55,449 nucleotides of DNA, taken from NCBI GenBank assembly GCA_937976375.1, contig CALJRU010000015.1, positions 1-55,449 on the forward strand. The letters are read 5' to 3'. Position numbers and translations under genes: made by a program. Positions 1-6,958 of the stretch are shown one piece after another. The notes under the pieces are model-generated. The model did not search any database, was not told where the DNA came from, and worked only from the letters and a program-made list of their open reading frames with translations. The stretch comes from an uncultured Peptococcaceae bacterium (GTDB taxonomy: Bacteria; Bacillota; Peptococcia; Peptococcales; Peptococcaceae). Position 1 is the stretch's first letter. Each line of letters starts with the position of its first letter.

Positions 1-145
1 AACTATCACAAGATAGCTGTGTGGCAAAAAGATGACCGAATCCGGAAAAGTCCACTAAAATTTTGCGTTTATTATTATAGCGAACTTGAAGGAGACTGTC
101 AAGCATCAATCATTACGGAATTGTGGCGGCTGTCTGTTGCTTTTT

Positions 146-167
146 GTGTTACTTTATGGCACATGAG
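146..167. repeat. Direct repeat, left copy (island boundary)
   Basis: A 22-bp element ending in CTTTATGGCACATGAG (152-167) recurs in the same orientation at 3681-3702 with one mismatch at its sixth base. It overlaps the 3' end of the intron reverse-transcriptase fragment, where it encodes SCAIK on the minus strand. With the right copy it brackets the MATE-MerR-B3/B4 island. Confidence 0.7.
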
Positions 168-310
168 AAATTCTGTCTGGTTTTGTACTCGTAGTGAGTG
201 GGCATGTTCTCCCATTGGGAGGCCACCCACCAGTTCAATTCATTCAGCACGATATTGGATAGGATGCCGCCCTGCGGCGTTCCCTTAGTCGGGTAATCGC
301 AGCTCATAGC
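149..310 (-). pseudogene. Group II intron reverse transcriptase fragment
   Basis: Read on the minus strand, this stretch encodes KGTPQGGILSNIVLNEL followed by NWWVASQWENMPTHYEYK. That is the segment of group II intron-encoded reverse transcriptases (LtrA type) just before the catalytic YADD box. The frame then stops at 149-151 without reaching YADD, and no intron ribozyme domain or maturase part is visible nearby. It is therefore a decayed internal fragment. The same frame ends in SCAIK, and this end is duplicated at 3687-3702. The open plus-strand frame over the same bases is only its shadow. The rest of 1-507 holds nothing I recognise. Confidence 0.75.
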
Positions 311-507
311 TGGCTGGTTACCGGCTCTGCCTCTTTGACAACAGTTATATGTAATTTGACAACATTGATTAGAACTTTTACATTTAGGGGAAAATAGCGG
401 AAATTATTCGGATAGCATTACTACTAATTTTTACTCTTGTTTTATTGCTGCAACAGAATATAACAGCAATCAATCGTCAGGTATTTTTCATAGGCAATTC
501 ATTTCTG

Positions 508-1209
508 TTATAATTCCATATACGGATTTTCAGAATCTACAAGTCCGACAATTGTTTTGCAACCCCAAATCCGCGCTATTCGCATCTGGAGTTCATCCTG
601 CGCAGCAAGTACACGCTCGCGATTGAAATCTGTAAAACCATCAATGGGAAAGAATATGTCTGTGGAAGCGGAAGTGATTTTTCCGTTTTCGCTTTGCCTC
701 CAAGTCCAGCGGCGGGTACGCACCTGCTGTCCGATTGCATAAACCACTTCATCAAGGTCTGGAGTTTCATCTTTCTCGCCGCCAAACGCAAGGAAAGTAT
801 CATCTGGTCGTGCAAGGCGAATACAAATGTCTTCGCTACTCTTTCCTAAATCGTGTGCCCCCATAGGAAGTGTATATTTTAAGGATATGGCATTTCCCAA
901 ATCTACGACGGGATTGATATGCGGCACTCCTTTTCCTTTAGCTATACGGGTGAACAAAGCTTCAATCGAACAAAAGTATTTATTGGGGTTGATATTCAAG
1001 GCTCGGAATGCTTCTCGATATGGTAAAATATCCGGATCTTCCTTGACTTTTCTTCCCTCAAAACGCTGCATTGCAGCTTGGATACTTTCATCTAAAAATT
1101 GTTCAATCTCTGGGTATGCGTTATTATTATCAATGCCTTTTGCCATAACAATACCAAAACAGGCACTCGGCAGTTCTTCAAAAATTTCTTTTTTAACAAC
1201 GAATCTCAT
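508..1209 (-). CDS. B3/B4 (PheT-like editing) domain protein
   Basis: A 233-residue protein matching the free-standing B3/B4 domain family, related to the editing domain of the phenylalanyl-tRNA synthetase beta subunit. Typical features are 'YREAFRALNINPNKYFCSIEAL' in two parts around residues 64-85, 'PHINPVVDLGNAISLKYTLPMG' near 95-116, and the C-terminal 'VGLVD' strand. Free-standing members are thought to bind or deacylate mischarged tRNA or amino acids; the substrate here is unknown. It is the last gene of a minus-strand operon, starting 12 bp after the MerR gene, and lies behind the MATE pump, which suggests induction with it. No obvious terminator follows. Composition looks more AT-rich than the core genes further right. 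Family call fairly sure, function not. Confidence 0.75.
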   Translation of the reverse strand: MRFVVKKEIFEELPSACFGIVMAKGIDNNNAYPEIEQFLDESIQAAMQRFEGRKVKEDPDILPYREAFRALNINPNKYFCSIEALFTRIAKGKGVPHINPVVDLGNAISLKYTLPMGAHDLGKSSEDICIRLARPDDTFLAFGGEKDETPDLDEVVYAIGQQVRTRRWTWRQSENGKITSASTDIFFPIDGFTDFNRERVLAAQDELQMRIARIWGCKTIVGLVDSENPYMEL

Positions 1210-1221
1210 TTTATGCCCTTC

Positions 1222-2049
1222 TTATCTGCACTTGACCGGAATACATATTTCAGTCACAAATTTTTCACTGTCATTAGTAATGCCATAGTCTATGAGCGTG
1301 ATTTCTCGCGAAAAACCAACAATCTGTATCTGTTCTTTTGTGATGTAGTCAAGGAGCTTTTCATAGTGCGCTGGAGCTTCTATATGACTGCCTCGAAAAC
1401 GCAGCCGTACACAAAGTGTTTTGGGAAGAGTTATGGTTTCACCTGTATAAACGTCCTCTTGATCCAGTATTAGAAAAATGCTGTCATAACGATTTACTTT
1501 TGATTGCTGCAAATGTTCCGCGGAAATGCCAAGTCCGACCTTTCCAAGAAATACAACGGCTTCGGCATCAGATTGATCCAGCTTTCTAATCGGCACTTCC
1601 ATATCAAGAGAGCCATCTACTTTCAGTGGAACGTCTACCCAAGCAATGCGACAGGACGGAAGCTCTATTAAGGAAACGGTATCCAAAGGCACACTTTGTG
1701 CGTCTCGCAGCCAATTTAAGCGGTGGTTAATCTTTTGTTCTATACGTTGTAATTCTTGTTGCTTTTTCAGGACTGCATGCTTTTGCTGTAACAACTTTTC
1801 CTCAATACGGCTGATATCCTTATTTTTGAGAAAGTCCTCAATCTCGGACAAAGGCATATCCAATGCCCGCAAATACCTGATTGTGTTGAGTACTTCAAAT
1901 TGTTCGGTGCCATAGTAACGATAGCCAGAATCTGAGGAAATGTATTCTGGTGTAAGCAAACCGATATGTTCATAGTGCCGCAAACTACTAACACTGATAT
2001 GAAACAATTTTGACACTTCACCTATTGGGAAGAGATTTTTCCGATCCAT
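1222..2049 (-). CDS. MerR-family regulator with GyrI-like ligand domain
   Basis: A 275-residue BmrR-like activator. Residues 6-75 form the MerR winged helix ('FPIGEVSKLFHISVSSLRHY', then 'GLLTPEYISSDSGYRYYG'), residues about 78-120 the dimerising coiled coil, and the C-terminal half a GyrI-like small-molecule binding domain ending 'TEICIPV'. BmrR relatives bind lipophilic cations and untwist promoters with 19-bp spacers. The gene starts 3 bp after the MATE gene stop, in the same minus-strand operon. The promoter in front of that operon has exactly such a 19-bp spacer with a dyad, so I infer that this protein autoregulates the operon and activates the pump when a drug or metabolite binds. Confidence 0.9.
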   Translation of the reverse strand: MDRKNLFPIGEVSKLFHISVSSLRHYEHIGLLTPEYISSDSGYRYYGTEQFEVLNTIRYLRALDMPLSEIEDFLKNKDISRIEEKLLQQKHAVLKKQQELQRIEQKINHRLNWLRDAQSVPLDTVSLIELPSCRIAWVDVPLKVDGSLDMEVPIRKLDQSDAEAVVFLGKVGLGISAEHLQQSKVNRYDSIFLILDQEDVYTGETITLPKTLCVRLRFRGSHIEAPAHYEKLLDYITKEQIQIVGFSREITLIDYGITNDSEKFVTEICIPVKCR

Positions 2050-2052
2050 ATC

Positions 2053-3411
2053 TTACTCCTCCACCAGAACAAGCGTTGATTTGCGCCGTATGACTCCAAA
2101 GGCGATTAGGCAGATCACGACCGATAGCAGTGAGCCTGCCGCGGTAGCCAGTCCCATCGGGAGAAGCGTTGCCGGGAATAATTTTGAGGTCACATAAACG
2201 CCAGGCACACGCATCAATACAATGGCGAGAATATTGTGTAAAAACGACAGGCCGGATTTCCTGCATGCGCAAAAAAATCCGCTAAAACTAAAATGAATGC
2301 CAGCAAAAATACAGTCAAAAATGTAACCACGCAGATACTGGCCGCCGAAAAGGATCACCGCCGCTCCGTCCGCAGTGCTGGGATCGGTGAACAGCGAAAC
2401 GATGCCTTCCGCTGTAAACTGAATCGCGATAGAAGCAAGCACGCCAAAGCCTGCGGCGAGCATCACCGCATAGCGCAGCGTTTGAATGGCCCGATCCGGT
2501 TTGCCCGCACCGATATTTTGCGCTCCCAAGGCAGAAACGGTAGACAGCATAGAGGAGGGTACCAAAAAAAGGAAACTGATCACTTTCTCCACAATCCCGA
2601 CCGCCGCTGCGTCATTCAGTCCACGCTGATTGGCAATAATCGTGATAATAATAAAAGCAACTTGAATCAGGCCGTCCTGAAACGCAATTGGGATGCCGAT
2701 CCCCAAAATTTTCCCCATGACCGCACGGCAAGGCTTGAAGTCGCTTTTTTTCAGAACGATGCTCCTGCGTTTCAAAATAACGGTAAGGGAAACAACTACA
2801 CTGATTGCCTGAGAGAGAGTTGTACCAAGGGCTGCGCCCGCAGGCCCAAGGTGCAGCACACCCATAAAAAGATAGTCTAAAGCGATGTTGGCAGCACAGG
2901 CTGTGGCAATAAAGCACATCGGGCTTTTGCTGTCGCCCAACCCTCTAAAAATAGAACTGATGATGTTGTAGGATGTAATAAACGGAATCCCGATAAAGCA
3001 GATGGTCAAATAGGTGACCGTACCGCTCACCGCATCCGCTGGCGTAGACATGGCAACGACAATGGGATGAACAAGGGATAACAGGATGGCCGTAAGTGCA
3101 ATGGAAACCACCAGAAACAATATTACCGTATTCCCGATGTTATGCGCTGCCTGTTTTCGATCTCCTGCCCCAACTGCCTGACCGACGCTGACGGTTGTTC
3201 CCATCGATAACCCTACAATCATAACCGTAAGCATGTGCATCACTTGTGAGCCGATAGAAACAGCGGTAGTACTGGCTACACCCTCGAACTGTCCGATGAT
3301 AAATAGGTCAGCCATACCATAGAGCGTTTGAAGGAAATACGAGAGCAGATACGGCAATGATAATAATACAACATTTTTGAACACACTGCCGGTAGTAAGG
3401 TTCTTTTCCAT
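2053..3411 (-). CDS. MATE-family multidrug efflux transporter
   Basis: A 452-residue integral membrane protein with about twelve hydrophobic segments and the MATE layout: an N-terminal 'MEKNLTTGSVFKNVVLLSLP' leader into TM1, 'MADLFIIGQFEGVASTTAVS' near 32-51, 'GLGDSKSPMCF' near 156, and the second homologous half starting near 230. MATE pumps export cationic drugs or metabolites in exchange for Na+ or H+. It is the first gene of the operon MATE-merR-B3/B4. The ATG is preceded by AAGGATTA, and a strong MerR-type promoter lies 36 bp upstream. Placing the regulator second rather than first in the operon is less common but compatible with autoregulation. The substrate cannot be read from sequence. 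Confidence 0.9.
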   Translation of the reverse strand: MEKNLTTGSVFKNVVLLSLPYLLSYFLQTLYGMADLFIIGQFEGVASTTAVSIGSQVMHMLTVMIVGLSMGTTVSVGQAVGAGDRKQAAHNIGNTVILFLVVSIALTAILLSLVHPIVVAMSTPADAVSGTVTYLTICFIGIPFITSYNIISSIFRGLGDSKSPMCFIATACAANIALDYLFMGVLHLGPAGAALGTTLSQAISVVVSLTVILKRRSIVLKKSDFKPCRAVMGKILGIGIPIAFQDGLIQVAFIIITIIANQRGLNDAAAVGIVEKVISFLFLVPSSMLSTVSALGAQNIGAGKPDRAIQTLRYAVMLAAGFGVLASIAIQFTAEGIVSLFTDPSTADGAAVILFGGQYLRGYIFDCIFAGIHFSFSGFFCACRKSGLSFLHNILAIVLMRVPGVYVTSKLFPATLLPMGLATAAGSLLSVVICLIAFGVIRRKSTLVLVEE

Positions 3412-3446
3412 ATTGCCTAATCCTTCTTTTTTGTTAAACTACCCGT

Positions 3447-3477
3447 ATTATAAAATCTACAACAGATGTAGAGTCAA
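3447..3477 (-). promoter_or_regulatory. MerR-type promoter with 19-bp spacer and dyad
   Basis: On the minus strand: -35 TTGACT (3472-3477), a 19-bp spacer (3453-3471), -10 TATAAT (3447-3452). The spacer contains CTACA-TCTGT-TGTAG, a perfect 5-bp inverted repeat. A near-consensus promoter with an over-long 19-bp spacer holding a dyad is the hallmark of MerR-regulated promoters. It fires into the MATE-merR-B3/B4 operon. Confidence 0.85.
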
Positions 3478-3487
3478 GCGTTTTTTC

Positions 3488-3568
3488 TTATTTTGTAGCA
3501 CCGTTCAAATGACTTTGTGTAAGTTTATTTTTTTCACGCAAATTCTTGAGAATATCTCGTGTTTCCAT
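3488..3568 (-). pseudogene. N-terminal remnant of an XRE-family regulator
   Basis: A 26-codon frame on the minus strand, METRDILKNLREKNKLTQ then SHLNGATK and stop. The first 18 residues match the start of Cro/CI-type HTH regulators, normally followed by 'ELAEKL' and a full helix-turn-helix. Here the frame diverges right after LTQ. It keeps a good ribosome binding site (GGAGGG, 3574-3579) and its own promoter. I read it as a gene broken by the rearrangement that placed the MATE operon downstream. A functional short peptide cannot be excluded but is unlikely. Confidence 0.65.
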
Positions 3569-3600
3569 GTCTGTCCCTCCTAAGGAATATGTTCTTATTT

Positions 3601-3630
3601 ATTATAAAACTGCAAACCTTATTTTAACAA
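3601..3630 (-). promoter_or_regulatory. Promoter of the broken XRE gene
   Basis: Minus strand: -35 TTGTTA (3625-3630), 18-bp spacer, -10 TATAAT (3601-3606), followed about 20 bp later by the GGAGGG ribosome binding site of the XRE remnant. It may still contribute readthrough transcription into the MATE operon. Confidence 0.5.
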
Positions 3631-3680
3631 GCAACTCGTTGTTGCTATGGAATAGTGGATGCTGTCAATCAAATTCTTGC

Positions 3681-3702
3681 GTGTTTCTTTATGGCACATG
3701 AG
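3681..3702. repeat. Direct repeat, right copy (island boundary)
   Basis: Second copy of the 22-bp element seen at 146-167, with one mismatch. On the minus strand it again encodes SCAIK, here reading on into KHARI before a stop. It therefore derives from the same intron reverse-transcriptase sequence and is not an unrelated short match. The permease reading frame becomes open immediately to its right, marking the junction between island and older chromosome. Confidence 0.7.
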
Positions 3703-4751
3703 CATTCAGTGCCGGTGTGATGCTGCATGCGCTGCGCGCAAGGACGCAGGCTGCACAGTTGCGGCATCTGTTGATGCTGCCTGTGGACAACAGCGCGCTG
3801 GCTTATGGTTATGTGTCGGCATTGGCAGCATACGTGCTGCTGACCAGAACAGCACCGCTCCTTGCGCTGATGTTGGCTGTGCTGGACTGGCAGGAAAAAA
3901 CGCTGCTTACGGCGCTGTTCTGCGCTGTTAATGGCGTTCTATTGCCCGCGTTGTTGACGGCTTGGCGCCGGAACGGCTGGGGCCTGCTGCCGTGGTTTTT
4001 GCTTTTGGCTGGCGGGGTATGGTGGCTGAACGCGGATGAATGGTGCATGGTGCTGCTTGTTATCAGTGCGCTCGCAGCTTGTTGGCTCTTAAAACGCGTG
4101 GACGCGCAGGCATTTTTGCAGCAGGAGGCGGATGGCAGAGCCTGTCGGCATAGTGTGCGAAAAGGAGGGATGCTGCATTATTTTTGCCGCTATTTATGGG
4201 CGCATAAAAATTATCTGGTCAACACAGCGGCATTATGGGTGCTGGCGCTGGCGATGCCGCTGATTCTTCACGCGTTGAGTGATGGCACGGTGATGGTGCC
4301 GCTTGGCTTGGCACTGCTGACGCTGAACACTCCCTTGTACATTTTACTGTCCTGCGACCCGGCCCTAGAAACGGCGGTGCGCACACTACCGCGACAGCGG
4401 CGCTGTTTTTGCCTGCCGTATGCCGCGCTGCTCTTTGTCAGCACGTTATGTAGCGAGGCGCTGTTTTTGATCAGCTGGCAGGTGGTGCATGGCGGCGTAA
4501 CGGTGTTCATGCTTTTGTTGGCTGTCTATGTGGCGCTGCAAAGTGCTGTGGCCAACGTTTGGCTGGAATGGCGCTGGCCACTGAAAAAATGGCGTCTCGA
4601 AAGCGATTTGTGGCATCATCCCCGTAAATATCTTGTGCCAGGTATGATGCTGCTCGCGGCGATGGGCATCGGCAGCTGGACAATATTGCTGGTGCCGCTT
4701 TCGCTGGCGTTGGTGTTGGAAGCAGCCGTTTTTCTGCAGGACAAAGGCTAA
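3702..4751 (+). pseudogene. ABC-type permease lacking its N-terminus
   Basis: An open frame of about 350 codons encoding a hydrophobic protein with roughly ten membrane segments, resembling the membrane subunit of ABC-2-type exporters: a cytoplasmic 'RARTQAAQLRHLLMLP' stretch near the start, then paired helices and a charged middle loop. The frame runs upstream from the GTG at 3717 (AFSAGV precedes it) but is closed by TGA at 3699-3701, inside the island repeat. There is no ribosome binding site before the GTG and no ATPase gene beside it. I infer that the 5' end, and probably the partner ATPase, were lost at the island junction. Low-level translation from 3717 (344 aa) is possible. GC-rich codon use resembles the core genes, not the island. 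Confidence 0.6.
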
Positions 4752-4821
4752 CGTTTGTTGCGCAGTACAAGCTCATACGCTGACGGTGTGTCTGCTGCTT
4801 TGAAAAAATTGCAGATGCTGC

Positions 4822-4852
4822 TTGACTCTCCCCTTGGGACAGAGACTATACT
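4822..4852 (+). promoter_or_regulatory. MerR-type promoter with 19-bp spacer
   Basis: -35 TTGACT (4822-4827), 19-bp spacer (4828-4846), -10 TATACT (4847-4852). The spacer region reads CTCTCCCCTTGGGACAGAG, an imperfect dyad (CTCT.CCC / GGG..AGAG). It lies 43 bp before the second MerR gene, which suggests autoregulation. Confidence 0.8.
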
Positions 4853-4894
4853 GATCATAGATCCGGATCATTCAAATATAGAGGAGGAACGACG

Positions 4895-5698
4895 ATGTTG
4901 ACCATTGGAGCATTTTCAAAGATTTGCCAGGTGAGTGTGAAGACGCTGCATCATTATGACAGAATCGGCTTGCTGACGCCAAAGACAGTGGATGCGGTGA
5001 CAGGCTATCGCTACTATGATCAGGCGCAGCTGGAACGCATGCTGTTGATAGGGCGGCTGAAACGCTATGGCATGTCGTTGGAGGAGATTCGCTTGTTCCT
5101 CGACTGCGGCGATGATAGGGTGCGCTTGATGACGCTGCGCAGGCAGGCGCACATCCTTGAACAACAGCAGCATGCGCTGTCGCTCATTGGCCAGGAGCTG
5201 GCAGCACATGTGGAAAACTTTGAAAGGACCGGAGATATCATGGATTATCAGAAACATTACAATGTGACGCTGGTAACGGCACCAGCGATCGCTGTGTGCG
5301 CCAGTCGTCAAACGATGGGTGTGGCAGAGTTCGGCACTTATTACAGCAGTATCTTTGAGCGTATTGCCAAAGCACATCTCACGCCGACGGGCTTGACAGG
5401 CGCGATGTATTTTGACGAGGTGTTCAATCATGAGGCATCAGATATTGAGCTGTTTGTGAGCATTCAGGAGACAGAGCAGGCGGATAGGGTCATTGGCGGT
5501 CAGCGCTGCGCAATGACGGTGCACAAAGGGGCGTATTCGACGCTTTCCGATGCGTATGCAGCGCTTGTCGTCTGGATCGAAAACAATGGCTATGCCTGGA
5601 ATGGTGCGCCCTTTGAGCTTTACCGCAAAACACAGTTTGATACGTTGCAGCCAGAGGAATGGGAGACGGAGATTTATTTCCCGATTCGCGAGCAATAA
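4895..5698 (+). CDS. MerR-family regulator with GyrI-like ligand domain
   Basis: A 267-residue BmrR-like protein. Residues 1-70 are the MerR winged helix ('MLTIGAFSKICQVSVKTLHH', 'GLLTPKTVDAVTGYRYYD'), residues 75-115 the coiled coil, and residues about 122-266 a GyrI-like/AraC-effector ligand domain ending 'TEIYFPI'. It has a strong ribosome binding site (GAGGAGG) 7 bp before the ATG. It stands alone between its own 19-bp-spacer promoter and a strong terminator, so it probably controls itself and targets elsewhere; the permease to its left is broken. It is a distant paralogue of the island MerR at 1222-2049. The inducer is unknown. Confidence 0.9.
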   Translation: MLTIGAFSKICQVSVKTLHHYDRIGLLTPKTVDAVTGYRYYDQAQLERMLLIGRLKRYGMSLEEIRLFLDCGDDRVRLMTLRRQAHILEQQQHALSLIGQELAAHVENFERTGDIMDYQKHYNVTLVTAPAIAVCASRQTMGVAEFGTYYSSIFERIAKAHLTPTGLTGAMYFDEVFNHEASDIELFVSIQETEQADRVIGGQRCAMTVHKGAYSTLSDAYAALVVWIENNGYAWNGAPFELYRKTQFDTLQPEEWETEIYFPIREQ

Positions 5699-5702
5699 AA
5701 AA

Positions 5703-5732
5703 GCGCCAGAGAGATGCGAGTCTCTCTGGCGC
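5703..5732. terminator. Rho-independent terminator
   Basis: Perfect 12-bp stem GCGCCAGAGAGA / TCTCTCTGGCGC with a 6-nt loop, preceded by an A-run and followed by a T-rich stretch. It lies between the convergent MerR gene and the NifX-like gene and may serve both. Confidence 0.85.
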
Positions 5733-5758
5733 TTCGTTGTTTTCAGCGACGGTGGCGA

Positions 5759-6112
5759 TCAATGATGGTCGCAGTCGTGGTGATCGCAGGCGATCTGATT
5801 GTCGACGAGATTGCCTGCAAGATAAGCGGCTAATACGTCTTCAATTGGGCCGCTGCAGCCGCGAATCACCTGAATGCCGTTGGCATTGAGCACATTTTTG
5901 GCACCGTCGCCCATGTTTCCTGCGAGGAGCATGCGCACGCCCATGCGTGCCATGGTTGGGGCGATGTCGGACTTGCAGCCGCAACCCTGTGGGGATGGCA
6001 GATCTTCGGTAGCGGTGACTTGACCGTTTTCAACAGTGGCGATGGTGTAATGGTCACAATGACCGAAATGGTCGTCGATGCGACCATCTCTGGTTGGTAA
6101 AGCGATTTTCAT
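5759..6112 (-). CDS. NifX/NifB-type (FeMo-cofactor family) protein with His-rich tail
   Basis: A 117-residue protein of the dinitrogenase iron-molybdenum cofactor biosynthesis fold (NifX/NafY/MTH1175 family): 'MKIALPTRDGRIDDHFGHC' at the start, 'GCGCKSDIAPTMARMGVRML' near 43-62, 'GDGAKNVLNANGIQV' near 68-82. No nif genes are present. Stand-alone members are common in anaerobes and probably handle Fe-S or other metal clusters. The C-terminus (CDHHDCDHH) looks like a metal-binding tail. I chose the ATG at 6112 because AGGAGG lies just before it; a longer frame has no signal. A minus-strand promoter reads TGTACA (6160-6165), 17 bp, TATAAT (6137-6142). Confidence 0.8.
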   Translation of the reverse strand: MKIALPTRDGRIDDHFGHCDHYTIATVENGQVTATEDLPSPQGCGCKSDIAPTMARMGVRMLLAGNMGDGAKNVLNANGIQVIRGCSGPIEDVLAAYLAGNLVDNQIACDHHDCDHH

Positions 6113-6178
6113 TCTATATTCCTCCTGTCTACCGGTATTATACCGTGCTGTGGTGAATTTGTACAGGGGCACTCCACC

Positions 6179-6207
6179 TTGCACGGCTGTGTGATGTCGT
6201 GTAAAAT
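6179..6207 (+). promoter_or_regulatory. Promoter of the rnc-smc-ftsY operon
   Basis: -35 TTGCAC (6179-6184), 17-bp spacer, -10 TAAAAT (6202-6207), 31 bp upstream of rnc. It lies back to back with the promoter of the NifX-like gene. Confidence 0.55.
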
Positions 6208-6238
6208 AAAACTATCTGTGACATGAGGAGCGAACAAA

Positions 6239-6958
6239 ATGGAGCAAGAACGGAGACGGGCGCTCGGCGGACTGACTCATAAGCTGAGCATTGGAAAAAT
6301 TGATTTACAATTGTTGGATATTGCACTAACACATCCTTCCTACGCGATGGAGCATCATCTGAGCGCAGACAACCAGCGGCTGGAATTTTTGGGCGATGCT
6401 GTCGTTGATTTGATCATGGGGGAATATCTTTTTCACACTTTCCCAAACGACGACGAGGGCAAACTGACCAAGATGCGAGCCAGCCTCGTGTGTGAGGATG
6501 CCCTGGCAGATGCCGCTCGCAAGCTGGGGCTGAATGAGTATCTGCTTTTGGGCCGCGGTGAAGCGGCGACAGGCGGCGCCATGCGGCCGTCTAATCTGGC
6601 AGATGCGTGGGAAGCCATGTGTGGTGCGATTTATTTGAGCTGCGGCATCGAAGTGCTGAAACCAGTGCTCATTAAGTATCTGGAACGCACCATTGACCGG
6701 GTGAAAGGCGGCTATTACGGCGATTATAAAACGCGCCTGCAGGAATATATTCAAAAGGAACCCGATCATACCATTACCTATGAGCTTTTGGAAGAACGGG
6801 GACCAGCCCACAATCGTGATTTTCATGTGGAAGTATTGGTCGATGGGGCATCCTGCGGCCAGGGCTGGGGCAAATCAAAGAAGCTGGCTGAACGAGAAGC
6901 GGCGCTGGCGGCTTTGATCAAATTTGGCGAGCTGCCGCCGATGGATGCGCTGCAATGA
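6239..6958 (+). CDS. rnc: Ribonuclease III
   Basis: A 239-residue double-strand-specific endoribonuclease that processes rRNA precursors and structured mRNAs. The family signature NQRLEFLGDAVVDLIMGEYL lies near residues 45-64, with further acidic metal ligands around 'DAWEAMCGAIYLSCG' (122-136), and the C-terminal double-stranded RNA-binding domain spans about 161-232 ('GWGKSKKLAEREAALAAL'). Length is normal. The ATG follows GAGGAGCG. Its stop overlaps the next start by 4 bp (ATGA). The rnc-radical SAM-smc-ftsY order is common in Clostridia; acpP, often found before rnc, is absent here. Confidence 0.97.
   Translation: MEQERRRALGGLTHKLSIGKIDLQLLDIALTHPSYAMEHHLSADNQRLEFLGDAVVDLIMGEYLFHTFPNDDEGKLTKMRASLVCEDALADAARKLGLNEYLLLGRGEAATGGAMRPSNLADAWEAMCGAIYLSCGIEVLKPVLIKYLERTIDRVKGGYYGDYKTRLQEYIQKEPDHTITYELLEERGPAHNRDFHVEVLVDGASCGQGWGKSKKLAEREAALAALIKFGELPPMDALQ

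Noticed and set aside
19..288. Plus-strand 89-codon frame at the left end
   Set aside because: It is antisense to the recognisable group II intron reverse-transcriptase fragment and has no homology or ribosome binding site.
3659..3931. 90-codon frame overlapping the permease
   Set aside because: It is an out-of-frame reading of the GC-rich permease; the hydrophobic permease frame is the coding one.
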